The position numbers were made by a program, and so were the translations under genes. 64,000 nucleotides of DNA from Pseudomonas sp. KBW05 (lineage in GTDB: Bacteria > Pseudomonadota > Gammaproteobacteria > Pseudomonadales > Pseudomonadaceae). Shown piece after piece: positions 28,046 to 35,132 of the stretch. Under the pieces are notes generated by a model. That model was not told where the DNA came from and searched no databases. It was given only the letters and a program-made list of their open reading frames with translations. The first letter of the stretch is position 1. Each line of letters begins with the position of its first letter. The stretch covers positions 62,001-126,000 of the forward strand of contig NZ_QAJM01000023.1 of the NCBI RefSeq assembly GCF_003852405.1, read 5' to 3'.

Positions 28046-28584
28046 GCCGCTTTCCTCCGGTGTTCGATAGCGAGCTGGTCCATCAGGCGCTGGTGGTAGG
28101 TGAGTCGGGCTTCTGCGGCAGGCCATGAACGGATGGTTTCGGCCATGGGTTCGATGCCGACCAAGCAATCCCAGATAGCCGGATCTGTTGGCATGAGGTC
28201 GCGGCGTTCGGTCGCCAGTGCAATCAGGTCGGCCTTGTAGATGCAGGCGGGGAGTTCTGGAGCGATGTCGAAACGCTCGCAAATACGCCACCAGATGCAG
28301 TCCTCGAAGTGCTGGTAGGCGCTAAGCCACTGCTTGAGTGGCCGTGTCATGTCGCCCACGTACGCCTCGGCGGCATCGTGGAGCAAGGCCGCGAGCTTGT
28401 ACTCTTCCGGCACCAGCTCGGCGACGATGCAGCTGTGCTGGGCCACGCTGTAGAACTCGCGGGTGTGGCCGTTGAAGCGGCACAGGTGGGCCAGCGAGTG
28501 CGAGATGTCCCGTGGGTCGATCATGTCGGCGTCGGGCTCGAACAGGTCGAAGCGCTTGCCGGTGGAGGTGAGGATCCAGTTCAT
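28042..28584 (-). CDS. HD-domain phosphohydrolase, phage type
   Basis: 180 residues. HD motif: FYSVAQHSCIVAELV (His), LLHDAAEAYVGDM (His-Asp) and a later Asp (ADLIALATER), as in YfbR-like nucleotidases. Such phage genes may adjust nucleotide pools. The N-terminus (TSTGKRFDLFEPDADMIDPRDIS) is typical of the phage form. Coupled by 4-bp overlaps to both neighbours in the leftward operon. Confidence 0.82.
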   Translation of the reverse strand: MNWILTSTGKRFDLFEPDADMIDPRDISHSLAHLCRFNGHTREFYSVAQHSCIVAELVPEEYKLAALLHDAAEAYVGDMTRPLKQWLSAYQHFEDCIWWRICERFDIAPELPACIYKADLIALATERRDLMPTDPAIWDCLVGIEPMAETIRSWPAAEARLTYHQRLMDQLAIEHRRKAA

Positions 28585-28802
28585 GCGGCTTCCCTCACCA
28601 GATCGGCCAGTAGCAGGGCGTTGGCGGTGGCCTTGTAGAGCTGACGCAGGGCGTCGTGGCCGATCAGCGCTTTCAACTGGTGGTCGAGTTCCTTGTTGTA
28701 GCGGGTCAGTTCGCGCAGCTCCTGGGTTGCCTTGGTGTGCTGCTGTTGCAGTGTGCCGGCGGCCTGAGGTGTCAGGCGAAGCATTTGGATGGCCTGGCTC
28801 AT
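28581..28802 (-). CDS. Small phage protein, unknown
   Basis: 73 residues, MSQAIQMLRLTPQAAGT..., mostly helical and rich in Gln, Leu and Lys, with heptad-like spacing (LRELTRYNKELDHQLKALI) suggesting a short coiled coil. I do not recognise it. It is supported by 4-bp ATGA overlaps with both neighbours. Confidence 0.65.
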   Translation of the reverse strand: MSQAIQMLRLTPQAAGTLQQQHTKATQELRELTRYNKELDHQLKALIGHDALRQLYKATANALLLADLVREAA

Positions 28803-29197
28803 GCAGCGTCCTCCTGAAAGAAGGAGTCCAGCCCTGTTGCCATGTTCAAGGCTTTGTCACGCAAGGCAAGGGCCTGTGATGCCTGGCTTTCTGCTTTAAC
28901 CGCTCGGAAGGTATCAGCGGCTAGCTTGAGCTTTTCTGCTATGGCGAGAAGGTCGAGGCGGTCTTGTGGTTCTCGGTGCAATATTTGTTCAAGACGCTGG
29001 CAACGCGTCGACACCTTTTCGATAGAGCGTGCGTACGCGGCTGAGGCATCGTCCTGCCCCATGGTGAAACCATCAGAATGGCCGTCTTCGTAACCGTCAT
29101 TTTTACCGTCAGTGAGGCCGCCTCGGTAGCCGGTCCAATAGAGGATTGCGGCGGCGGTAATGAGGCTAATTAGTGCGCAAATTTGAATTGCAGTCAT
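28799..29197 (-). CDS. Membrane-anchored small phage protein with xDGx repeats
   Basis: 132 residues: an N-terminal TM segment (ICALISLITAAAILYWTGY), then four tandem tetrapeptides of the form xDGx at residues 29-44 (TDGK NDGY EDGH SDGF), then a helical region. Family unknown. A membrane anchor plus a Gly-Asp linker suggests an envelope-facing or cytoplasmic tether. Coupled to the 73-residue gene; a 48-bp gap separates it from the PrtN-like gene upstream. Confidence 0.66.
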   Translation of the reverse strand: MTAIQICALISLITAAAILYWTGYRGGLTDGKNDGYEDGHSDGFTMGQDDASAAYARSIEKVSTRCQRLEQILHREPQDRLDLLAIAEKLKLAADTFRAVKAESQASQALALRDKALNMATGLDSFFQEDAA

Positions 29198-29245
29198 GTG
29201 GTGTGCTCCTAGTAGTTTCGTGGCTGGTGGTGGCAGCCGTTGGGG

Positions 29246-29572
29246 TTACTGGTCCTGCTCGGTTGAATCGTTTTGTGGCCGCGGCATGTCTTCGTCTGCT
29301 CGGTAAGCGCGGATGTCGATCAGTGCTGCGACGTGTTTGATGTGGGCATACCGGATCGCCTTGACGCTGTGGTCCAAGGTGGTCACCGGCAGTTGAATAC
29401 GGCCGCTGTTGATCGCCTCGGTGAAGGTCTTTTCGTTGAGGTTCTTGAAGTAATGCACGCGCAGCTTTTCCAGGGGGATAAGCACGTCGCCGAAAAGTTG
29501 ATGCAGCATCTCGACGGTGGCGCTATCCGGCGCGGGTTGCAGTCGTAGCGGTGTCTGGCTGGTGTTGCTCAT
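29246..29572 (-). CDS. PrtN family (pyocin-activator-like) regulator
   Basis: 108 residues resembling the pyocin activator PrtN: MLHQLFGDVLIPLEKLRVHYFKNLNEKTFTEAINSGRIQLPV then the HIKHVAALIDI segment. PrtN activates pyocin genes by binding P-boxes; in prophages the homologues are of unknown target. Here it is inside the leftward early operon. It overlaps the end of the upstream 72-residue gene by 50 bp, which is unusual and may mean the start is further in. Confidence 0.76.
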   Translation of the reverse strand: MSNTSQTPLRLQPAPDSATVEMLHQLFGDVLIPLEKLRVHYFKNLNEKTFTEAINSGRIQLPVTTLDHSVKAIRYAHIKHVAALIDIRAYRADEDMPRPQNDSTEQDQ

Positions 29573-29741
29573 GGGCTGCGGCCTCCCTGCGTTTGAGTCT
29601 TGAGGGGTGGTTCCAGGCGTTCAGGCAATGGCGTTTGGTCAGCTCCCGCAGATGTTCCGGCACTTCGAGGAGCGCAGCGTTGCGCTCCTCGCGTGTGCTC
29701 ATGGCGACGATCTGGCGGGCGTATTCCCTAGGCCACGTCAC
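29523..29741 (-). CDS. Small phage protein, unknown
   Basis: 72 residues, MTWPREYARQIVAMSTREERNAALLEVPEHLRELTKRH..., a basic helical protein of a type often seen in Pseudomonas prophage early regions. Function unknown. The last 50 bp overlap the PrtN-like gene; the first 14 bp overlap the next upstream gene. Confidence 0.6.
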   Translation of the reverse strand: MTWPREYARQIVAMSTREERNAALLEVPEHLRELTKRHCLNAWNHPSRLKRREAAAHEQHQPDTATTATRAG

Positions 29742-30012
29742 GGTTGTCTGCCGGGATGGCTGGAAGTTCGAGTCCCAGTTGGTCGGCGAGCCAGCGGATG
29801 CCGGCTTGTCGGACCTTGGTCGACTGGCTGTACTGCATGCCGGCGGTCTCGTGGAACCAGTTGCTGTCCTTAACGCGCAGGTACTCGCGATCCCGCACAG
29901 GGAAGGTCGGTAGGTTGCGGTCGTTCAGCAGACCTTTTTCGCGCATTAGTGCAATCAGCTTTGGGCGTGTCAGGCCGAAGTACTTGGCGGCTTTTTCAAG
30001 GCTGCGTTCCAT
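29728..30012 (-). CDS. KilA-C-like antirepressor fragment or small DNA-binding protein
   Basis: 94 residues. KAAKYFGLTRPKLIALMREKGLLNDRNLP and WFHETAGMQYSQSTKVRQAG resemble the C-terminal ANT/KilA-C domain of phage antirepressors, but without any N-terminal domain. It may be a stand-alone DNA-binding protein. The domain match is from memory of the motif only. It lies in the leftward operon. Confidence 0.62.
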   Translation of the reverse strand: MERSLEKAAKYFGLTRPKLIALMREKGLLNDRNLPTFPVRDREYLRVKDSNWFHETAGMQYSQSTKVRQAGIRWLADQLGLELPAIPADNRDVA

Positions 30013-30021
30013 CGCGATCTC

Positions 30022-30591
30022 CTAGGCTGCATGCGCGGCAGGAGTCGCCACGGCAGCCAGGTGGGTGATGGATTCGGCGACCATGGAGTAGATCTCCACG
30101 TCGCTGCCGTACACCGTGAAGCACTTGGAGCGCGGCTTTCTGACGCCGATGCTCATGATGGTGGTGATGCCGGTGCGGGATTTGTTGCGGTGGATCGCCA
30201 GGTTGATTGGTTGCTCAAAACCCATGTCGAGGCTGAGCGCGCCGCCGGTTCGCACCAGGTCGAACACCTGTTGCCTGTGCTCCGTTTCAAACACACCGTA
30301 ACGGCGATCAGCGTGCGGCGTGGCAGGGTTGGAAGGCCCGTTGACGATCTCTTCAATGAAGTCCGCAAGCTTGAGGTGCATCTTCTTGCTGTTGGTCAGG
30401 GTCAGCGTGTGGCGTTCGCTGCCTAGTTCAACGGTGAAGTGCGTGTCGGCAATGCGGCGTTCGACTTTCAGGCGAAAGGACAGGGCTTGGCGCTGTGTTT
30501 CGGTGCGGAGGAGGTGGTTAAAGGTTTCGGTCAGGCTGACCTGGGCCTTGAGCAAGGCCAGGGTGCGGTTGTCGAGTTTGTACTTGCTCAT
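30022..30591 (-). CDS. Phage early protein, unknown
   Basis: 189 residues, MSKYKLDNRTLALLKAQVSL..., with an N-terminal basic helix and a mixed alpha/beta body (MHLKLADFIEEIVNG, YGVFETEHRQQVFDLV). No recognisable domain. It is coupled to the 58-residue gene by a 4-bp overlap. Confidence 0.68.
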   Translation of the reverse strand: MSKYKLDNRTLALLKAQVSLTETFNHLLRTETQRQALSFRLKVERRIADTHFTVELGSERHTLTLTNSKKMHLKLADFIEEIVNGPSNPATPHADRRYGVFETEHRQQVFDLVRTGGALSLDMGFEQPINLAIHRNKSRTGITTIMSIGVRKPRSKCFTVYGSDVEIYSMVAESITHLAAVATPAAHAA

Positions 30592-30764
30592 GCCGCTTGC
30601 CCTCCGCCGTTCGGATCGAACGGAGCAGGTGCGGAGCGCTGTTTCAGCTTGGGTTTGGACGCGATGAAGGCGCAGCCGCAGTCTTGTGCCAGGCGGCGGA
30701 TTTCGAAGATGCGGGAGGGGTTAGCAGCGGCCGGGTGGACGTGCAGGGTGGCTGTGGTGTGCAT
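30588..30764 (-). CDS. 58-residue first gene of the leftward early operon
   Basis: Starts MHTTATLHVHPAAANPSRIF and continues with EIRRLAQDCGCAFIASKPKL before ending GGGQAA. Support for a real gene: ATGA overlap with the next gene (stop 30588-30590, start 30591), a start about 35 bp from a good promoter, and acceptable codon use. No family recognised. It is shorter than common ORF cut-offs. Confidence 0.66.
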   Translation of the reverse strand: MHTTATLHVHPAAANPSRIFEIRRLAQDCGCAFIASKPKLKQRSAPAPFDPNGGGQAA

Positions 30765-30799
30765 GGTGTTGCCTCGCTCTGTGGTGGAAGAGTGAGGCG

Positions 30800-30828
30800 A
30801 ATATCAACTGATAGTTGATTTTTGTCAA
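30800..30828 (-). promoter_or_regulatory. Leftward early promoter with 17-bp palindromic operator
   Basis: On the minus strand: -35 TTGACA (30828-30823), 17-bp spacer, -10 GATATT (30805-30800). The palindrome ATCAACTGATAGTTGAT (30803-30819) occupies the spacer and enters the -10. The same half-sites occur at the repressor/cro boundary (33773-33789), so this is the likely PL operator. The ATPase gene starts about 90 bp to the right. Confidence 0.78.
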
Positions 30829-30910
30829 TGATGTCCATCGTTTGATGGCAAATTGCTTCCTCCGTCTGTACGCTTTAATCAACCTCAATGGAATGTAAAG
30901 GGTGTAAAAA

Positions 30911-32281
30911 TTGATCCATTCATGTGAGTTTCAAGGGAAAACGATAAAGTTTTATAATGATAATGTGGTAGACGGTAGAAATATTTTTACTACGATTGTC
31001 GGGAAAAATGGTTCTGGTAAAAGTCGTCTTTTAAGGCATTTGATTACAACTTGTATTAATCTTTATAAGCAAGCTGGAGTGCCTGTAACTTTGTTGGAGA
31101 GTATTAATGCATCTCAAGAAATCCCTAGTAATATAATTGCTCTTTCGACAAGTCCGTTCGATAGGTTTCCTATTGGAAATATGATTGGAGGTGCGCGAGA
31201 GGATGCGAGCCTATTAAATGATGTTCAAGGCTATTATTACTATCATGGGCTCAGAGGGCTTTATAGTTCTAATTTAAGCATATCTTTTATGACGCGAATC
31301 ATCGGTGGAGTGATCAAGGCGCTAACATCAGATAATGGCAGACTTGGTACGGTTCTCGATGTTCTGGATTATTTAGGATACCACAAAAACATTAGGGCTC
31401 GTTTTATATGTGGTATTACAAGTTCTATGTTGACGCAACTTGCTTTTTCAGAAGATTTTATGGGGGATCGTGAGAAGCTATATAATCGAGGGGGCGCAGA
31501 TTTAAAGCGGGTCATCGGTCGATTAGAGGAAATGCCCAATAGCTATAGAGTTGCTGTATTCGATGCGATTAAAAATTATGTTGGAGATCTGCATAAAGGA
31601 GGTATAGAAGTCTCTATCTCGGTGGATGGAACTTTAAATGCAATGACTAATTGCCCGATTGAGGGCAATTTTGCGTTGCTCATGGAGTCTGGAGTATTAA
31701 GGCTTCGAGATCTAGTGTTGCACAAAAAAAATCTTGAAAAAGGTTTTAGGATTAGCGATGCCAGCTCTGGTGAACAGTGTGTTTTGCTTGCTATGTTGGG
31801 TATAGCTTCCAGGATTACAGATGGATCTTTGATTTGCATTGATGAGCCAGAGATCTGTCTGCACCCTGAGTGGCAAGAAAGATACATTAAGCTTTTGATT
31901 TCGACTTTTAGAGAGTTTAAGTCTTGTCACTTTATTATTGCGACTCACTCTCCGCAAATCATATCGCGATTAGAGGATGTTAACTGTTTTATACTGGACT
32001 TACAGCATAATTTAGTAATGAATGCTGGTGATTATAGTCGGCGCTCGGCCGATTTTCAGTTGGCTCATGTTTTCGGCGCTCCCGGCTACAAAAATGAATA
32101 TTTGATGCGGGAGCTATTGGCTGTTATTGGCAAGCTCTCTGCAGGCTTGGAGATGGCGGAAGATAAGAAAGAAATGTTCAGGCGGCTCGTAGCACTTAAG
32201 CCTGTTTTAGAACCATCGGATCCAGTTTATCAGCTGACGCAGCTTCTTGAGGAAGCACTCGGAGATACTGGTGATGAGTAA
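30911..32281 (+). CDS. ABC-type ATPase of a Septu-like anti-phage module (PtuA-like)
   Basis: 456 residues. Walker A GKNGSGKS (31-38), ABC signature SSGEQC (285-290), Walker B SLICIDEPE (306-314) and switch His in ATHSPQI (346); the middle (50-280) has no domain I know. It belongs to the AAA/ABC-ATPase type seen in Septu, OLD-like and related defences. The HNH gene follows with an 8-bp overlap, the PtuA-PtuB arrangement. The start is TTG 30911, 8 bp after AAAGGG. Codon use is strikingly AT-rich compared with neighbouring phage genes, suggesting recent transfer. The exact Septu subtype cannot be set without a search. Confidence 0.78.
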   Translation: MIHSCEFQGKTIKFYNDNVVDGRNIFTTIVGKNGSGKSRLLRHLITTCINLYKQAGVPVTLLESINASQEIPSNIIALSTSPFDRFPIGNMIGGAREDASLLNDVQGYYYYHGLRGLYSSNLSISFMTRIIGGVIKALTSDNGRLGTVLDVLDYLGYHKNIRARFICGITSSMLTQLAFSEDFMGDREKLYNRGGADLKRVIGRLEEMPNSYRVAVFDAIKNYVGDLHKGGIEVSISVDGTLNAMTNCPIEGNFALLMESGVLRLRDLVLHKKNLEKGFRISDASSGEQCVLLAMLGIASRITDGSLICIDEPEICLHPEWQERYIKLLISTFREFKSCHFIIATHSPQIISRLEDVNCFILDLQHNLVMNAGDYSRRSADFQLAHVFGAPGYKNEYLMRELLAVIGKLSAGLEMAEDKKEMFRRLVALKPVLEPSDPVYQLTQLLEEALGDTGDE

Positions 32282-32984
32282 TAGTACGCCTTATTTGAGT
32301 CCGATTGTTTTTGTTGGAAATGAAAAGGCGTATGTAGATGCGTATAATAAAAAGCCGAAGTCGGAAAAAAATGGCGCGACATGGGATGGTGATGATGCTG
32401 GTCTGGTAAAAGTTAAAAAAGTAATTAAAGATTATTACCTAAAAATTCAGGATTATACTTGTGCCTATTGCAGACAGAGGATTGAAGTCGGGCATAATGG
32501 CGCTTGGGATACTGAACATATAATTCCTAAGGATAGCTATCCTCAGTTTCTATTCGAGCCAGAGAACTTGTGCGTGAGTTGTAAAGATTGCAATGGAGCT
32601 AAAACTAATAAGGAAGTATTGAGGCGTAAGGGGCGGGTGAAATTTCCACGAGAAGCTAAAGACTATCTGTTTTGTCATCCTTATTTTCATGTCTACACAG
32701 ATCACGTCAGAGTAGTAAGGAAGGCTGCTCTTTACCTACCCAAGACTGAAGAGGGTAAGCGGCTAATTGAAATTTGTGGCTTGCTTAGGTTTGTACTGAA
32801 GTTTGCTGATTACGACTGTGTAGATGAAGAAATTAGTATGAAATTGATTATGCTTGCTACAGAATTGCAGAATACATCCAGTCCTATGGAGCAGATGGCA
32901 ATAATGATGCTTGCCAATAAAATGCTTGAAGAGAAAATGCAAGGCATGACCGTGGCTGCGATGAAGAGATATGCCCAAGATTAG
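32274..32984 (+). CDS. HNH endonuclease of a Septu-like module (PtuB-like)
   Basis: 236 residues. Zinc pair C63-C66 (TCAYC), then the HNH core: E81-H82 in DTEHIIPK, N98 in PENLC, C103-C106-N107 in SCKDCN and K110. Known PtuB proteins pair an HNH nuclease with a PtuA ATPase. The C-terminal half is helical with no known domain. ATG 32274 lies within the ATPase end; a GGAG site precedes it. The gene is also AT-rich. Its end is 8 bp from the convergent repressor gene's end. Confidence 0.78.
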   Translation: MSNSTPYLSPIVFVGNEKAYVDAYNKKPKSEKNGATWDGDDAGLVKVKKVIKDYYLKIQDYTCAYCRQRIEVGHNGAWDTEHIIPKDSYPQFLFEPENLCVSCKDCNGAKTNKEVLRRKGRVKFPREAKDYLFCHPYFHVYTDHVRVVRKAALYLPKTEEGKRLIEICGLLRFVLKFADYDCVDEEISMKLIMLATELQNTSSPMEQMAIMMLANKMLEEKMQGMTVAAMKRYAQD

Positions 32985-32992
32985 AAGCTTAA

Positions 32993-33724
32993 TTATTCGG
33001 GTATGAATGAGCCGACTACCTTGCCGCAGATATGCGTCTCCTCCGTAATGTCAATGATTGGATATTGCGGATTGATCGGTCTAAGAAACTGTCGGCCAGC
33101 GTCTTCTACCAGTATTTTAAAAGTTGCTTCATTCGTCCGCGGTACTCTCGCAATAACGCGATCTCCTGTTTTTGTCTCAGCTTCAGGATCAACGAAAATT
33201 ATACAGCCTGTTGGATAGCTTCGGCCTGGTCCTGGATTGGTCATTGAGTCGCCTAAGACTTTTAATGCATAACCGTGAATACTGATGGGGACTGGGCATG
33301 ACAACCAAGATTCACTATCATAATTCTCAAAGTTTGAAATCGCTTCGCACCAGGCACCAGCTTGAACCCACGAAATCAATGGAACCTTGCCAAAGCGTTG
33401 ATTGATTTCACTGACGTTGCTTCCGTCACCGTCGTCGAAATTGCGAACGTTGCTTTCGCCTGTCTGCTTTTTCGGTAGCACTCCATACTCTAGCCACTCC
33501 CGCCTAACCTTGAGCCAACAGCACAGCGCAGACATGCTGTCTGCCTCGGCCATCGCTTCCCCATTCAGCCACTTGCTGATGGCCTGGGTAGTCTTGTCCA
33601 CGCCTACGCTTTTCAGCTGACGATGAATATCCACGCCCCGACCCCGACTACGTACGCCGGCATCGTCGAGGGCTTCGTGTAGGCGCTCGCTAAAAGCTGC
33701 GCGAAGAGAGTTTTTATCAACCAT
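32993..33724 (-). CDS. CI-type, LexA-like phage repressor with S24 peptidase domain
   Basis: 243 residues. N-terminal DNA-binding half (about 30-80: KTTQAISKWLNGEAMAEADS) and C-terminal autoprotease: cleavage site Ala122-Gly123 (VQAGAWCE), nucleophile Ser160 (LGDSM) and Lys203 (TFKIL). The full set of catalytic residues suggests RecA-stimulated self-cleavage and SOS-inducible prophage. It is divergent from the Cro-like gene across operators. Target sites are the 17-bp palindromes noted separately; this is inference. Confidence 0.9.
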   Translation of the reverse strand: MVDKNSLRAAFSERLHEALDDAGVRSRGRGVDIHRQLKSVGVDKTTQAISKWLNGEAMAEADSMSALCCWLKVRREWLEYGVLPKKQTGESNVRNFDDGDGSNVSEINQRFGKVPLISWVQAGAWCEAISNFENYDSESWLSCPVPISIHGYALKVLGDSMTNPGPGRSYPTGCIIFVDPEAETKTGDRVIARVPRTNEATFKILVEDAGRQFLRPINPQYPIIDITEETHICGKVVGSFIPE

Positions 33725-33745
33725 TGGTTGAGCGTCTCACAAACG

Positions 33746-33789
33746 TTGCACAATAGTCAGTTGATCTATAACATCAACCGTAAGTTGAT
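33746..33789. promoter_or_regulatory. Repressor/cro operator region with divergent promoters
   Basis: A good palindrome ATCAACCGTAAGTTGAT (33773-33789) and a weaker site of the same 17-bp layout (33749-33765, right half AGTTGAT), centres 24 bp apart. Overlapping rightward elements: TTGCAC (33746-33751) and TATAAC (33767-33772). Leftward elements for the repressor: TTGATG and TATTGT on the opposite strand. Spacing between sites resembles lambdoid OR1/OR2. Confidence 0.72.
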
Positions 33790-33803
33790 AAGTGGAGTTC
33801 GTC

Positions 33804-34064
33804 ATGCTTGACCCCGAAGATTTTCCGAGCGCTATTGCGTTCGCGTTTGAGGCCGTAGGCGGCATTGGAGCCGCTGCGAAGGTATGTAATAGAAGCTATC
33901 AAGCGCTGAATAAATGGCGTCAGTCTACATGCCTGCCGCGCACGGATTACACAGGTGAAACCCAATATGCTGAGCTGTTGGCCACTGCGGCGAAGCAGAG
34001 AGGCAATAAATTCCAAGCTGCTTGGCTGTTGAACGCTTCGGCTCCACAAAAAGCTGCTGCGTAG
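33804..34064 (+). CDS. Cro/YdaS-like DNA-binding protein
   Basis: 86 residues, MLDPEDFPSAIAFAFEAVGG..., with a helix-turn-helix (AVGGIGAAAKVCNRSYQALNKWR) and a short C-terminal tail. It is divergent from the repressor and probably counters it. ATG 33804 follows an AGTGGAG site by 7 bp; an in-frame GTG 33792 is less likely. Confidence 0.77.
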   Translation: MLDPEDFPSAIAFAFEAVGGIGAAAKVCNRSYQALNKWRQSTCLPRTDYTGETQYAELLATAAKQRGNKFQAAWLLNASAPQKAAA

Positions 34065-34393
34065 TAAGAAAAAAGGCGACCCAAAGGCCGCCCAGTTCCT
34101 CCCGGCACACACCACCACAGTGCTGTCGGGTCGCGACGGAGGTAGGAGGGCACACCACATGCAAACCACCTCCCTTTATCGCGCTACCAAGACACGGATG
34201 TCTTGGGTTGCTGCCTTTTCCACCACAGATTAGGCAGCTGTTGCGCCAGAGGTGAGCAACGGATTGCTCGCCTCGGCACGGTGCCGGTTTCGATCCCTAA
34301 GATCTGGCCGGCGTTTGGGCCCTTTCAAGCCACGCGGCAAATGTAACACCACTGCATGTCGCGGGGCACTGGCAACTTAGTAGGATTAATGCC
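34065..34393. other. Gap between cro-like and CII-like genes
   Basis: About 330 bp with no convincing gene. It holds hairpin GGCGACC-CAAA-GGCCGCC (34075-34092, one mismatch), whose A-run on the left would act as a terminator for leftward transcripts, and a second hairpin GGTGAGCAA-CGGA-TTGCTCGCC (about 34251-34272). A 23-codon frame from the ATG at about 34159 is possible but unsupported. The CII gene has no strong Shine-Dalgarno except AGTAGGATTA at 34380. Confidence 0.5.
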
Positions 34394-34912
34394 ATGAGCC
34401 GAGTAGCTTTAAGCTGTGTTGATAGAGCGCAAAGGGAAGTCCTGACGCTCGAATTAGCCCTGTACCACGCCGCACGAGACTATCCCGGCGGTGCCGCTGC
34501 AATCGCCGCCACCACCGGCCGCAATGCCACCACCTTGCAGCACAAGTTGTCTCCCACCCATCCCTCCCACACGGTCAACATTCAAGAGTTCGGCGAGATC
34601 CTCGAACTGACCAAGGACCGGCGCATCCTCGATGCGGTGCATGCCTTGGTCGGCGATACGACCTGGCAGGAGCTGGCTGAAACCTATACCAGCGACATGC
34701 CCGAGACGTTGACCACTGGTATTGCAGGGTACTTCCGGCAGGTGGCCGATCTGGCCGACACCTGGGCCAAGAGCATCGGCGACGGTGTTGTGAGTGATCA
34801 GGAACTGGCCGAGATTCGCCTGCAGGTGTTTCGTGGCATTCAGGGGTTGTTGGGGATGTTGAATCGCGCCACCTACGTCAACCAGACAACTCGGGGGACG
34901 GACCGTGGCTGA
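34394..34912 (+). CDS. Phage regulatory protein, CII family
   Basis: 172 residues resembling the P2-type phage regulatory CII/YmfL family: LELALYHAARDYPGGAAAIAATTGRNATTLQHKL is the helix-turn-helix region, then NIQEFGEILELTKDRRILDAVHALVG. It is expected to act in early gene control. It overlaps the next gene by 8 bp and opens the replication operon. Confidence 0.82.
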   Translation: MSRVALSCVDRAQREVLTLELALYHAARDYPGGAAAIAATTGRNATTLQHKLSPTHPSHTVNIQEFGEILELTKDRRILDAVHALVGDTTWQELAETYTSDMPETLTTGIAGYFRQVADLADTWAKSIGDGVVSDQELAEIRLQVFRGIQGLLGMLNRATYVNQTTRGTDRG

Positions 34913-35132
34913 TGACATCGACTTTGCAAATGACCTGGTACAGAAGCAGATTGATCAGGCCGTCGAGGCGCGTCTCGCGCTGCTGTCCGACATTGTTCTG
35001 CCTTCCTTGATGTTCTGTGATGAATGTGAAGAGCCGATTCCCGAGGGGCGTCGCTTGGCACAGCCCGGTTGCACGCTCTGCATTGAGTGCCAGTCCACTG
35101 ATGATCTGAGGGCATCCCGTTATGCTCGATGA
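34905..35132 (+). CDS. TraR/DksA-type zinc-finger protein
   Basis: 75 residues: N-terminal helix, then CDEC and CIEC pairs (FCDECEEPIPEGRRLAQ..CTLCIECQ), the TraR zinc ribbon. TraR/DksA proteins bind the RNA polymerase secondary channel. GTG 34905 (VADDIDFAND) overlaps CII; the stop overlaps the primase start. It probably helps phage transcription. Confidence 0.86.
   Translation: MADDIDFANDLVQKQIDQAVEARLALLSDIVLPSLMFCDECEEPIPEGRRLAQPGCTLCIECQSTDDLRASRYAR

Noticed and set aside
30911-32984. Retron-Septu (reverse transcriptase plus PtuAB) or PARIS or Gabija
   Set aside because: No reverse transcriptase or msr/msd-like sequence is next to the pair, and the second gene is HNH, not a TOPRIM or UvrD protein.
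34280-34300. GGTTTCGATCCC resembling a tRNA T-arm
   Set aside because: No matching acceptor, D- or anticodon arms could be folded around it; an extra T breaks the loop pattern.
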